Source: Neurospora tetraspora
Taxonomy: Eukaryota; Ascomycota; Sordariomycetes; Sordariales; Sordariaceae
NCBI RefSeq assembly: GCF_033439725.1
Contig: NW_026944388.1
Coordinates: 2,914,001 to 2,978,000 of the forward strand
Direction: 5' to 3'
Length of the DNA: 64,000 bases
The notes beneath the pieces are model-generated. The model ran no database searches. It was not told where the DNA came from and worked only from the letters and a program-made list of their open reading frames with translations. The first letter of the stretch is position 1. Every line of letters starts with the position of its first letter. Made by a program: the position numbers and the translations under genes. Of the stretch, positions 1 through 11,617 are shown piece after piece.

Positions 1-2378
1 TGCACTAACTGGACGTACCGTCATTTACACGCAGCTCTGTTAGTGCACACCGGAACACTCAACGCGCACTCCCTAACAACGCCACATACGCACGAGAGCG
101 ATCCGTCCGAACGGATCACTGTTTCCCTAGCTCCATTAGCTCGAATGTTTGGCTACACTAACCCCATTGTGATCGTTTGGGTTCGGTGACCCGGGGCGCT
201 CGAGACAGTACACTACAGAAACGGGGCAGTGACGGGCTCGGCCGCGGAGTCGGGCTTCCTGCTCGTTGCTCCCTTGCTTTACTCACCTCGGTCAAGCTGC
301 TGCTCTCGGGGGGCTAAGAACAACCCAAGACGACGCCCAAAGAGCGGGGGTAGCAATTTCGAGATCGGCGACGTCGGGAAACTCATCGTCACTGAACAGC
401 TGAACTCCAACATTCCATCCCACTTGCTTCCTATTCGCAAAGTTGACAAGTTGGCAAGGCATTGCTGTATGCCTATCCTGCTGTCATGCTGTCATGCTGT
501 CTTCTACCGACTAATGCTATTGACTATTCACAGATGCCAGGGATGCCGGGGAAGGATGTCAGATCATCAGATGATCTTGAAAGTCTATGCAAACCTGCTA
601 GACACACAGACAGACAGACAGGACAACGTGATCAAATGTGGTTAGGTTGTTCGTCGTTCAGAACATTGCTTTGAGTTCTACCTACCAGTTCTTACTGGCA
701 AGGCCGCAAAACCGCAAATGCGCAAAGGGCAATGACTGGGTGCTGCCTACCTCGGTAGTGCTCACTCTCTGCTGCTCATGCTGACAGATGTTGGCGTTGG
801 CGTTGGCGTATGCTTAGGAGTAAGTAAGAGTAGACGTCGGTGTCGGTGTCATCGGCGAGTAATGTATCGGCGAGTAGTGTATCGGCGAGTAGTGTATCGG
901 TAGTGTAAGCTATTTGTGAGTGATAGAGATGGGTGGACTGGTGATTACATAGTTCAGTCTATTATGTGATTATCATAGATACATACCTACGCTCGGTGAG
1001 ACGCCCTCGACGAGAGACAACGGCGAGGGTAAGAGTAAAGTTAAATCTAGTTGAACCATTTCTATGGAATATTTACCAGTTGGGGGTTTAACTGTTTGTT
1101 GACTAGGTAGACCTGCATCGGCCATCGAGTATGTCTACTCTGGATAAAACTGTAAAAGTAAGTAGGTAGTCCCAGAAGACCAAAGCAGTCTAGGTAGTTA
1201 TCCAGAAGAAGACACTTTCCATTTTTTGAAGCCAACAGGTACAGCAAGACGGGAACGAGAATTCATCATCATACCTGACTGTAAACCAGATACCTACTTG
1301 TTGAATTTTCTCTGGGCCCAGACCAAAACTACGTGCTATCTACATTTGTGTAGGCTCGCAATGTACACAGTAAACAGAAACGGGAGATTGTAAGAGGTTT
1401 TCAAACAGTCATCATGTTCCTTCGTTTCAGTTAAGCAAAGGGTACGACGTGGTGATATTTTATCAAGAAGATAACATGCAGGCCGGGCGGAAAGCATGGC
1501 GCGAAGGGGACCAAGATGATGGAGGTATGCTTTTACTTTTCTTCGCTGTATTCACTCCTTTCTCCCCTTTCAACTCTCCTGTCTCTACCTAGTCCTCGTG
1601 GTTAAATCACCATGCCCCAACCAACTAAGATTCCCCATCTTTCCACTGAGCCACTTCATCTAAGCATGGCCAAGATGGAACGTGATCAAGAACGCGGTGG
1701 ATAATCAGACCAGCAGACGCAGGTTGCAACTTCCGTTTTCATGATGGGAACGACCCCCTGGTTCCTGCTTCATTTTTGGGTGCTGCTGCACTCGGTGAGA
1801 TTGGATGATAAGGTAGTTCCGATGGAAGTGGAAGGTTCGATCACAAGAGAACCCACCCAAACGCTCCTGCGATCTTGATCGCCGGATCCCCTCCTCGTAA
1901 GGGAAGGCACGCCAGATGGGAATTCGATAGCTGGTTTGGAAAACAGAAGCAGGATAGCTTGAATAAACACTGGTTTTAGGTCCAAAAGGACACCAAGCCA
2001 ATAGCGCATCATCGTGTTCAACATGTAACTGAGACCGTCAAAAATTACAACAGGTAACAGAGAGTTTCGTAATCATTCTACATCCAGATCTTCGCAGGTT
2101 CAACAGGATATAGAGCGCATGTCTTTCTGCTATCATAAGTGTCAAGATGATCATACACTTAGCTGTTGGATTGCTGCCACAGCATCATTGACGACAGTAG
2201 TAGGAGCTGACTATAACAGAACAAAATTGCTTTTTGTATCCTTTACATAAAGTACAAAAGCCAGGATATAATTCTTTTTATCAGGTTTACCTCCCACCCC
2301 AATCCCCTTTCTTTCTTTCCCTTTACTCATATCAACAAGATGCCGATGGTGATGATCTCAAACCCCAGAATGACCTCC
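1..2378. other. Intergenic region with short tandem repeats, no gene recognised
   Basis: No open frame here has a recognisable domain or a plausible exon chain. Bases 1-9 and 39-47 are a perfect 9-bp inverted repeat. A 15-bp unit beginning ATCGGCGAGTA is repeated about three times around 851-900. Short CAGA and TGTCATGC runs occur near 484-500 and 605-620. The last few hundred bases are presumably the 3' flank of the GTPase gene that ends at 2379 on the minus strand. Confidence 0.5.
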
Positions 2379-3766
2379 CTAATGACCATGGACCCCCGCT
2401 CCGTTACCATTCATCACCCCATTTCCACCTACAGCCGTAACACCCCCAGGCACGGCTGTCGGCGTCATCTTGGACTTTGTAATCTCAAAGAACTCGGTCA
2501 GCCCCTTGACAACAACATCCACATTCATGTTAATCTGCGGCATCTTCTCATAACTGCCCTCCTTCATGATAGCCACCAAGGCCAGGAACCTATCCACCTC
2601 GCGGAGCATGATAGGGCGTTGCGCGTCCGCCAGCACCATGCCGCTCTCGGCCCACTCGCACGCGACCTGGTCCTCGAGCTTCTGCTCCCAGGGGGGGCCC
2701 TCGAGGCGCTTGCGCCACTCGGGGGTCCGCTGCCAGCTGCCGTACACCTCGGTGAAGTCGATGATGACGTCGACGTAGTCGGAGCAGATCTCGTACGACG
2801 CCATGTCCTCGGGCGTGCTGTCGGTGGCGATGTAGATCTTGGTGTTGACGTCGAACAGGTAGGCCTTTTCGAACCGGCAGGTCCGGCACAGGTTGGTGAG
2901 CATGGCCTCGAGCTGGCCAAGGCGGGGGATCAGCTTCTGGATAACTTTACTAAAGGCTTCGAAGATGCTGTGGTTGTAGATGCTGGTCAGGTGGAAGTTC
3001 ACCGGCGCGTTCTCAACCCCTTGGTCCGACAGCTCGTCCTGGATGCGGATGGTGATGTCGCGCTGGATGTCTAGCTTATAGTCATCGGAAAGGCCGTCGA
3101 CTTTGTGGATGAAAACTTCGATGTTGATGTGCTGGTAGCTGCGCTGTAGATGTAGGATAGTCGCATTGAGGCGTGCGACGGCCTCAAGATAATCATCCTG
3201 GGCGTCGATGACCCAGATGAGTGCGCCAATCTCGCCGAAGATGGCGTCCATATCAAAGGGAAAGGCGGGGTTGTCGAAGACATCGATTTGTCCAGGGAAG
3301 TCCCAGACTTGAAACTCCATAAACGAGCTTTAATCCATACGTCAGAAGAAGATACCGAGAGCCAAGAGAAGAAGTCTTACTTTAAACTGTCTTTTTGGAT
3401 CCTAGCCGTTGACTCTAAGAATAATGTCTCGTTTGGCGGCAGCTTGTGAAAAACGACGCTTGATATGGATGACTTCCCACTCCTGTCCATGTGTAAGCGC
3501 AAGTCACGATCCAGATTTGCACGACTTCCATACCTTCGTTGTCCCATTAGGAGAAGACGAGGCTTGCCCTTGGCATGAGGGACTGCTATCGGTTCGGGTA
3601 CCTTAACACCATCTTTGAGATTCTGCTGGACTCTTTGTCGATTCTGCTCATAAACACGATGAAGATTTAGCATTGCCCTACTGGTACGCCTCGAAACACA
3701 TGGTGGTCGTGGATCAGTGCTGGGATCGAGAAGGGCGTCACTGCCCCGTCTGAAAGCAGATGCCAT
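2379..3766 (-). CDS. gtr2: Rag-family GTPase Gtr2 (RagC/D type)
   Basis: Small GTPase of the Gtr1-Gtr2 (RagA/B-RagC/D) heterodimer, which signals amino-acid status to TORC1 at the vacuole. Three exons: 3766-3534, 3482-3381, 3327-2379, with 51- and 53-bp GT-AG introns, give 427 residues. The first splice rebuilds the P-loop GQRRSGKSS (about residues 75-83). The second joins DSLN to [13 protein letters not shown], the switch-II DxPGQ motif. The HKVDG motif replaces canonical NKxD, as is usual in RagC/D. A longin-like C-terminal half follows ([17 protein letters not shown] and [12 protein letters not shown] are characteristic). The N-terminal 70 residues and the Asn/Gly-rich tail are poorly conserved, and an internal Met at [10 protein letters not shown] is an alternative start. 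Family assignment is firm; the exact start is not. Confidence 0.93.
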
Positions 3767-6438
3767 GATGAGGGAAGCCCGTCGAGGGTGAAATGAAGGA
3801 GCTGTGGAGGCTTGTAGACAAGATATGACGACCCCGAAACGGATATTCCTCGACGAGAAAGGGAGGTCGTACAAAGTCCGTTGCGTCTCGGCAACCGGAG
3901 CGACACTATCGACAGCGGTGGTATGGACAAGAGGCCGGCAGTATCTCAACAGCTGAGTATCGATGAGCCACTAGCTTGTATGTCCCCTTGTTTGTTTGAT
4001 CATCCAGGGGTAGCCTCTCGCGGATTGGGTACCGAGAAGCAGAATGCGGTCCAAACATCGATAAGTAGCCGCTCGAGTGACGACAGAAACAGGGACGGGA
4101 AGCCGTTATTTGACGCGTCTGTAGCCATTCCCATCAAATGCCGGTGCCAAGCCCAAAATGACAAGGGGACGCTCGGCCGCCAGTCTTGTGTTCGAGAGTT
4201 CCGAGTATAACCCAGTTTTGGGCGAACCTTATTGCCTCGTACTTTCGGAGCAAAGACCGCCTGAAATACTTATCAGGCGTTGCTGACGGAAAGATACGGG
4301 CAGAAGGAAGAGGTGGCTCATTTTCCAAGGTGGTACAGCGACGGAATTGGCTCGGCACATACAATGACCGACAGCCATGGCGACGAGGTGACTGGCCGCA
4401 CAACGACCAAGAGAAACAAGTCCTTCCGCAAAATATTGGAGTAACATGTCCAAGGGATGCAAGATGGGACTGGGCGCATCGAGTTTGTCGGAGATTGCTG
4501 AGCCGGTTGGTCATGTGGCGAGTAGACTTGGGTTTGGCGTGACAAACTTTCCCAACGTCCAGCCAGCACCTCATCCCATCTCTAACCGACGCGGCTACCC
4601 TCCCTCAAAATCCGGTATCCAAGGGGAACACCTGAACCAGGCGGGCGGTTTCGTTTCCCTTGATCCTTCCCCCGGATTTTACTCTTTGCGGGATAACGGC
4701 GGAATAAGATTGATGACCCGAGCGGATCAGGGACAGTGTCGTAGAATGACACCACCACGGTGTCTGTGGAACATTGAACGCCGAACACACCCATCTGCGG
4801 ATACAAGTCGGTCGGTTCCGTGATCCCCATTGGCAGGTAGACTCCCCCAGTGTCCCAGACAGGCAGAAAGACGAATAGACAAAGTTTCATAGTAGCGACC
4901 AGGGTAAGGGGAAGCGGATGAAAAGGCTTGACTGGGCAATGGTAGGAAACTTCAAAAAGCAAAAGAAATGGGATTGTGTCTTGGTTTGCTTACCTCCATG
5001 TTGAAATGAGAGCAGCTGTAGTGCTGCCGCTACCTTTGCTGGTTGGATGGGCCTGGATTGTGGTAGTAACAGAGAATTTCAACCATCCCACGGGCACTGG
5101 CCCCTTGACTTTTCGTCCCGTTCCGTCCCAAGTCCAAGTCGGGTCCAGGTCCAAGTCCGTAGCCGCTCGGATTACCAGATGAGGTGGTGGTGAAGAGTCG
5201 CCTTGTAAGTGCTGGGCAAGGGAACACCAGGCAGTCGGTCTGGCAAGTAAGAGTGAGTAAGGGGCGGCTGTGTGGAAGTAAACGAGATGAGGACGCCTCG
5301 CCGGTGTGAGATGTATGTGTGTGCACGCGTGTACTCGGTGAGAGACGTTGTGAGTCGGGGTCGGGGGCCCGGTCTGATAGATGGTCTGACTTACCTCCAA
5401 CAGTCAGCGGGACGGTCAACGGTCTGTCAACCCTCGCCTTCCCTGGTCAAAAACGGATGAGGTTTGAAGAGGTGATGATGTGAATGGGAGATGGTGAAGA
5501 ATAGTAGTAGTCGGAAGATGTGACAAGTCAAGAGAAAAATGAAGAGTCGTCAAGTCGTTGGGAAACAGCTGCCGATCGGGGTGAGGTTGAAGTATGTCGT
5601 CGACGTCGGCGAGGCAAGATCTGGCTGGAATCTCGCAATCTCGATTTTCACGAATTGTAACAGGTCAGGTAGGACGACGGAGGTGCATTGGTGGTTGCAT
5701 TTGGTAACAATTACGGCAGTGAAGAATGCTGGTCGCTGAATGCAGCAATCACGGGTGCCGCCCACAGCGAGCAGTGAGGCGGGCACGGCGGCAGTGTGGA
5801 TACGCCTACGGGGTACCGCTTCCCCGCGCTCCACTATACCGCCGGCAGATATGGGGTACAGGGCAGATAAGAAGAATGTCCGATATTCGATGATAGGTAC
5901 CGATAGCCCGCTGAGTCCCATCATCTACAGAGAAAAGTATGACCTTGGATATGTATGAAGCATGAGTTTTATAGTAAGGGTAGCTCTAACTACTGTAAAC
6001 ACGCCATTACGACACCCAATGCTCTGCAGTTCGCGGTCGAGATAACTCCGAGAACCCTATTCTTGGCACCGCCAGAGTGGGCAGGTGGGGCACTATCACC
6101 CGGGCGCTGCTTTACCCCCACTATGTACTTTATTTGATAGCCTCACACCTTGATGGCCTGTTGAGTCTACATCAAGGACCCTAACCCTACACATGCAATC
6201 ACCAGGAGTAGGCACTTCAGGCCCTACAGTTTTGAACATCCTCATGTCTCTATAAACAGAAAAAAACGCCATCTCCTGGGGTGTATCATAACCTATCCGT
6301 GCCACACCATACATGCTTGCTTGGTATATAAACTGAACAGAAAAGCGAAGCCAGATCCAACAAACTCGTAGCCCAAAGCAATGCTAAAAAGAAGATGAAG
6401 AAACAAAAAGAACACGTCCACTCGGGTAAGGGGGGGGC
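3767..6438. other. Intergenic region between gtr2 and the LMBD2-like gene
   Basis: No gene supported. Overlapping open frames on both strands at 4134-5420 lack recognisable domains. One minus-strand frame (4962-4582) has an internal Met followed by a short hydrophobic stretch (MKLCLFVFLPV) that could mimic a signal peptide, but nothing else supports it. The stretch probably contains the upstream leader of gtr2 and the 3' end of the next gene. Confidence 0.45.
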
Positions 6439-8675
6439 TTAGAGTCTTATCCTCCCTCCACCACCACTGCTGCTACCCCCTCCTCCTCCAGCACCACCTC
6501 CAAACCACCTCCTGATATCCCCCCCAGAGCCAGAGCCGGCACCAGCACCACCAGCATTGGTGTCTCCTCCCATCCATTTGGGCTTCGGAAGATCCGTCAA
6601 CCATTTTGGTTTATCTATGGTATCAATCGTGTTCTTGAGCCTATGGCCCAGCGCCTCAAAGAAGTTCTCGTCGTCATCTTCACTCGCCAACGTCACTTGC
6701 CTCGACGCCGTCCCGACCCTCCTGGCCGAAGTGTTCGCCAACGGCCGCAAGTTAGGCGACGTTGCGAGAGGGGTTGTAGGGTTCCCCGGTAATGGGTACG
6801 GGGTTGAGTTGGCCCGAATGGTCAAGATGGGAGCAGCCCGCGGCTGTGAGGAAGAAGATGAGTTCGTGTAGTGTGACCGGCGGCCGCCGCGGATGGCAGC
6901 CGACGAGCCGTTGAGTTCGCGCTCGATGAGATCACGGCCCTCGCGCCAGGTGCCGGTACCAAAGTTGGCCCCAAACTCATCGCCGGATTCCGAAGTGTCG
7001 AGAACATCAACGCCGAAGCCGAGGGCTCGTTGAATCTTGCCGTAGAGCCCAAAGAAGGTGAAACACACAGGGACAAGGATGAGAGCGGGAAATAAGTAGT
7101 CGAACCACTTGCCGAGGGGCGTAAGGTTGATAAGCTGGCCGAGAAAATCGTAGAATACCGTATCTTTGTAGACGACGCCGAGGAAGGTCATGAAATTGTA
7201 CGTGAGTGGCACGCTGAGGCGGGCAACTTGGCTGGCGTACCAAAAGGCAGACTCGGGCGCCGTGTGACGACGAACCAGTGCCCGACCGCGCCAGACCTTG
7301 ACTTGGGTAATGGACATCAAGGCGGCAGCGCACATGTATACCATCCAAAGGGCAGCAATCACTTGGCCGGCAAACCCGATCTGGCCCTTGTGACCGACAT
7401 TGTGATGAACAACCGAGTAGCGGATGACCGAGAGAACGGGGAAAATGCCCTTGACAACTTCGGACCACACAATACAGACTGACGCAAGAGCTAGCAGACC
7501 GCCAAACGCCAGGTTGAAATATGGAAGGACGTAGTAGTGGTAGAGGAAGCGAGTATAGGGGGTCAAGGGGCTGTGCCTGTCCCAGAAACCGGAGCCTGGG
7601 GAAGGCGCACCAAAGTCCAGTCTCTTGGAAGCAACCGAATCGATGATGGCTTGTGTTCTGACGGCGTCATGTAAAAGTCTGTTCCAATCGTTCAAGTAGC
7701 GAGAGCGGGCATGCTTGGCCCTAATCAACTGTCTCGTGAGATCGGCCATGTACTTCTCAGTGATTACCGTGGGAAGCTTGGTCCTGATATATTCCCCGGA
7801 GCCGCGGACCGCGCCAGACGTGCTTGCGAGTTGTGATTCTGGAATGTTAGTCAGGTCGACCAACTCCTCGATCCAGTCCTGGAAGTTCTTTGCAGTTCCG
7901 GTTTTGCTGCGCTTGCTCAGCTCCGCTACCTGCATCTCCAGATCATCCAGATTCATCTGTGCATCCTCCATCTGATCATACACCTTGGGAGCCTGCGTCT
8001 GGATCCTACGCAGCCGTCCACTGATGTCGGCGTTCCGAAAGAGTCGACGGGGGATAGCGACCAGGCCATGCCCCATAAGATAGATGGCCAGCATGAGACC
8101 CCAACAATATGCGAGAGCCATGACGGTGCTCTTGAGCGATTCGGAAAAGCCACCGTATGACCAGAGAACGTATAACAAGCCCAGGATTCCGGAGCCAAAG
8201 ACGATGGCATAGTACTGGGCGTTTGCGCGAAGCGAGTCTCGGAATTTGGCCTGGGGATCGCGATAGCCGGAATCTGAGTATTCGCCGAGGATGGGTATGA
8301 TGAACCTGTTGATGCGTTTGCGTTAGCTTTCCAGTCATGCTGCATGTTTCTTCAGTCGAGCACACACCATGTCAAACAGAAGGTGAGCCAGTAGGCAATT
8401 CTCCAGCAGACGCGCAATGGGCCGCGCTCCAACCAGATTCCCCGAGCATCGATATCATCGACCATGGCGCTCGAGGCCAGGTCGATGGGTACCAACAGTA
8501 CCATGCTTGCCGGAAGACATAATGCGAAGAAGATGGGGACTAGAAGGTAGGCGGGTGTTGTTCGTAGCGGAAGATAGTGTCGGAGGATGAGGAGGACGAT
8601 GACCGAGATGACGAAAAGCGCGACCGAGGCAAACACCTCTGAGGCCACGGGCGATTGCGTCGTAGCAAATTCCAT
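6439..8675 (-). CDS. LMBR1/LMBD2-like multi-pass membrane protein
   Basis: Predicted polytopic membrane protein of the LMBR1 domain family (LMBD2-like). Its molecular role in fungi is not established. Two exons, 8675-8368 and 8305-6439, are joined over a 62-bp intron (GTGTGT...ACAG), giving 724 residues. Four hydrophobic segments lie in the first 120 residues, a fifth precedes a hydrophilic coiled-coil-like loop (from RRIQTQAPKVYDQMEDAQMNLDDLE), and about four more occur before the cytosolic tail. The splice restores continuity from LTW to FIIPILGEYSDSGYRDP. The tail is Ser/Thr-rich and ends in Gly/Ser low complexity (RRWFGGGAGGGGG). An in-frame ATG seven codons upstream (8696) is an alternative start. 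It is transcribed away from the aldehyde dehydrogenase gene. Confidence 0.85.
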
Positions 8676-9460
8676 CGTGAAAGATGGTTTAATCATTGGT
8701 GCGCATAGTCTTTTCTCGCTTGGGATCGTCGACGGTGGGTTGATGTCTTGCTGTGAGAAGGCTCCATGACTTTTCCCTTGCTTGGGTAGAATTCCGAGGG
8801 CGGGGTCCCAACAGTGGAAGGCACCAAAAAACGTCGTGTCATGTCACAGGGCAATGACCCGCTTACGGCGGCTGCAGGGCATTGCATCCCCCCATCGTTT
8901 CTGGGGGAACGACAGGGGGGTTGCAACTGAATGTTGGGACCAACTGCAGGTCATTGCTTCCACGGCAATCTTGACTCTTCTTGTTGATTGGAAATAGCTT
9001 CTTTACATGGTAGTGTTGCTGTTACATAAGGTAATCCCCCAGTTTCAACAGGGACGCTGCTGATGAAGGAGCATCAAGTCACCAAGACGGAAAGCCAAGT
9101 GGGAGATACACACATATTCGATAAACACAGTACTCGTTCAGGGCCTGTTTACTGTCTTGGCTCAAAGAGGGAAAGAAGTCCACGGCACAGAATGCCACTT
9201 GATCGCTGTTTGGCCCACTTGATCCGCGCTCCGCAGTCACGAACGATAAGATGTGTTGCCCGGATCGGGTGGTCCAGATCCTCCAGAAATCCGACTCGGC
9301 GACAATGTCGGGTCACTTGCTTCAACCGGGAAGGAAGTGCAGTGACGACAGTGTAACACTGCACGTCCCCTCCCCAGCCTTATCACTCGTCGACGAGAAG
9401 CTGAGGTGAGGGGTTGAAGTTGAACGACAGCAAGAGGAAGAAATTCAAGTTACCTATAAG
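8676..9460. promoter_or_regulatory. Shared divergent promoter region (LMBD2-like / aldehyde dehydrogenase)
   Basis: About 785 bp separate the two divergent start codons. No coding content was recognised. I see no clear TATA box or named operator. The region must hold both core promoters simply because the genes face away from each other; this is inference from layout. Confidence 0.4.
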
Positions 9461-11160
9461 ATGAACCTCTTCCTCCGTCCCAGTTGCCCGGGCTCTGTTC
9501 CCTTGTGGAGGCACTTGTATAAGACCAAAGGAAGACAAGTCTATCACGCCCAGCTCTCTTGCCGAACTTTCTCATCATCTTCACCTTTCTTCACTAATAC
9601 AAAGCCCAACATGGAAGTCGAGCTTACGGCCCCCAACGGCAAGAAGTGGACGCAGCCACTAGGCTTGTTCATCAACAACGAGTTTGTCAAGAGTACCAAT
9701 GAGCAGAAGTTGGCTTCCATCAACCCAACGTATGTTACAAGTCTCATATCACCCATCTACTTAAGTCACCCTTAATAACGGACGTCCTCAGTACCGAAGA
9801 GGAGATCTGCTCGGTATACGCCGCAACCGCCGAGGATGTCGACGCCGCAGTATCAGCAGCCCGCAAGGCCTTCAAGCACGAATCATGGAAGTCTCTATCC
9901 GGCACTGAGCGCGGCGCCCTGATGCGCAAGCTGGCCGACCTAGTAGAGCAGAATGCCGAAACCCTAGCCACCATTGAGTGCCTGGACAACGGCAAGCCGT
10001 ATCAGACAGCCCTTACCGAGGACGTGCCCGAAGTGTTCAACGTCCTCAGGTACTATGCCGGCTATGCGGACAAAAACTTTGGCCAAGTGATTGACGTCGG
10101 CCCGGCCAAGTTTGCCTACACAGTCAAGGAGCCTCTCGGCGTGTGCGGCCAGATCATCCCCTGGAACTACCCGCTAGATATGGCCGCCTGGAAGCTGGGT
10201 CCAGCTCTCTGCTGCGGCAACACCATTGTCCTCAAGCTGGCCGAGCAGACGCCCTTGTCCGTGTTGTACCTGGCTAAGCTCATCAAGGAGGCTGGCTTCC
10301 CTCCCGGTGTGATCAATGTCATCAACGGACACGGCAGGGAAGCGGGTTCCGCACTTGTGCAACATCCTCAGGTGGACAAGATTGCCTTTACCGGCAGCAC
10401 CGCTACGGGCAAGGAGATCATGAAGATGGCTTCCTTGACCATGAAGAACATCACCCTGGAGACGGGCGGCAAGTCACCGCTGATTGTGTTTGAGGATGCC
10501 GACCTCGAGCTGGCGGCGACATGGTCTCACATCGGCATCATGAGCAACCAGGGCCAAATCTGCACCGCCACGTCACGCCTTCTCGTGCACGAGAAGATCT
10601 ACGACGAGTTCGTCGAGAAGTTCAAGGCAAAGATCCAGGAGGTTTCAGTACTCGGCGACCCCTTCGAGGAGAGCACGTTCCAAGGACCTCAGGTCACCAA
10701 GGCGCAGTATGAGCGTGTTCTGGGCTATATCAAGGCCGGAAAGGAAGAGGGTGCCACGGTGATGCTGGGTGGTGAGCCGGCTCCGCAGAACGGCAAGGGC
10801 TTCTTTGTGGCACCGACCGTCTTCGGCAACGTCAAGCCGACCATGAAGATTTTCAAGGAGGAGATCTTTGGGCCCTGCGTGACCATCACCTCGTTCAAGT
10901 CGGAGGAGGAGGCGTTGACGCTGGCCAACGATAGCATGTATGGCTTGGGAGCGGCTCTGTTCACCAAGGACTTGACCAGGGCACACAGAGTGGCGCGGGA
11001 GATCGAGGCCGGTATGGTCTGGGTCAACAGCAGCAATGATTCGGACTTTAGGGTTCCATTTGGAGGCGTGAAGCAGTCCGGTATTGGGAGGGAGTTGGGA
11101 GAGGCAGGGTTGGCACCTTATTGCAACGTCAAGAGTATCCATGTAAACATGGCGGCATGA
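9461..11160 (+). CDS. NAD(P)-dependent aldehyde dehydrogenase, possibly dual-targeted
   Basis: Oxidises aldehydes to carboxylic acids (ALDH superfamily, class 1/2-like). Exon 1 ends at 9729, a 62-bp intron follows (GTATGT...CTCAG), and exon 2 is 9792-11160. From the ATG at 9611 the product is 495 residues, the usual cytosolic length; from 9461 it is 545. In the 495-residue numbering the general base is E263 (in ETGGKSP) and the nucleophile is C297 (in NQGQICTAT). The NAD fold motif GSTATGKE and the C-terminal PFGGVKQSGIGRE are present. The KPAEQTP motif common in relatives reads KLAEQTP here. The 50 residues between the two Mets contain no Asp or Glu, several Arg/Lys and an RTFSSSS stretch, all typical of a mitochondrial presequence. 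The inner ATG has the better context (CCCAACATGG). Confidence 0.93.
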
Positions 11161-11617
11161 AGGTTGTAGTATCTTATAGATATTGAATTTAAGGGTATCA
11201 TTGATGATGTTGGTCATAGCGTTCCGTACCGCTGGGAAGCTCCTGGCAGCCCCCCGGACTTCTCCCCAATGAGCAATTCGAGGAGATACGCTGCTGTGTG
11301 TCTGGATGACGTCGCAGGCGTGTCCGTCGGTGATGCTAAATAGACTGCGAGCTCACGATCTCTAGCGAAAGAACACCCACTGGGATGGCCCCACATAAGC
11401 TCTCCAGGCAGGAGGACCACAGTCTGTTTAGCCCCTGTAGCTGATCTAGACCGTATCCTCTTGCTCCTTGATCTGCAATCATACATCATCACTTTTGTCC
11501 TCAGCTCCCACTCAACATATATCCTAGTTATAATCCTAATCTCCATTCTCACCCAACCAACGGTTACAAACGCGACTGAAATACTTGAGACGCAAACACC
11601 ACGCTGATTCAAACACG
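11161..11617. other. Intergenic: 3' flank of ALDH and promoter/leader of sec12
   Basis: A short co-directional gap with no coding signal. An in-frame ATG at 11585 lies 11 codons before the preferred Sec12 start at 11618. Confidence 0.4.

Noticed and set aside
229-645. 138-codon plus-strand frame near the left end
   Set aside because: No domain, low-complexity CAGA and TGTCATGC runs inside it, and no supporting exon structure.
4582-4962. 126-codon minus-strand frame with an internal signal-peptide-like Met (MKLCLFVFLPV)
   Set aside because: Hydrophobic stretch is short, the downstream part has no cysteine pattern or domain, and other frames overlap it.
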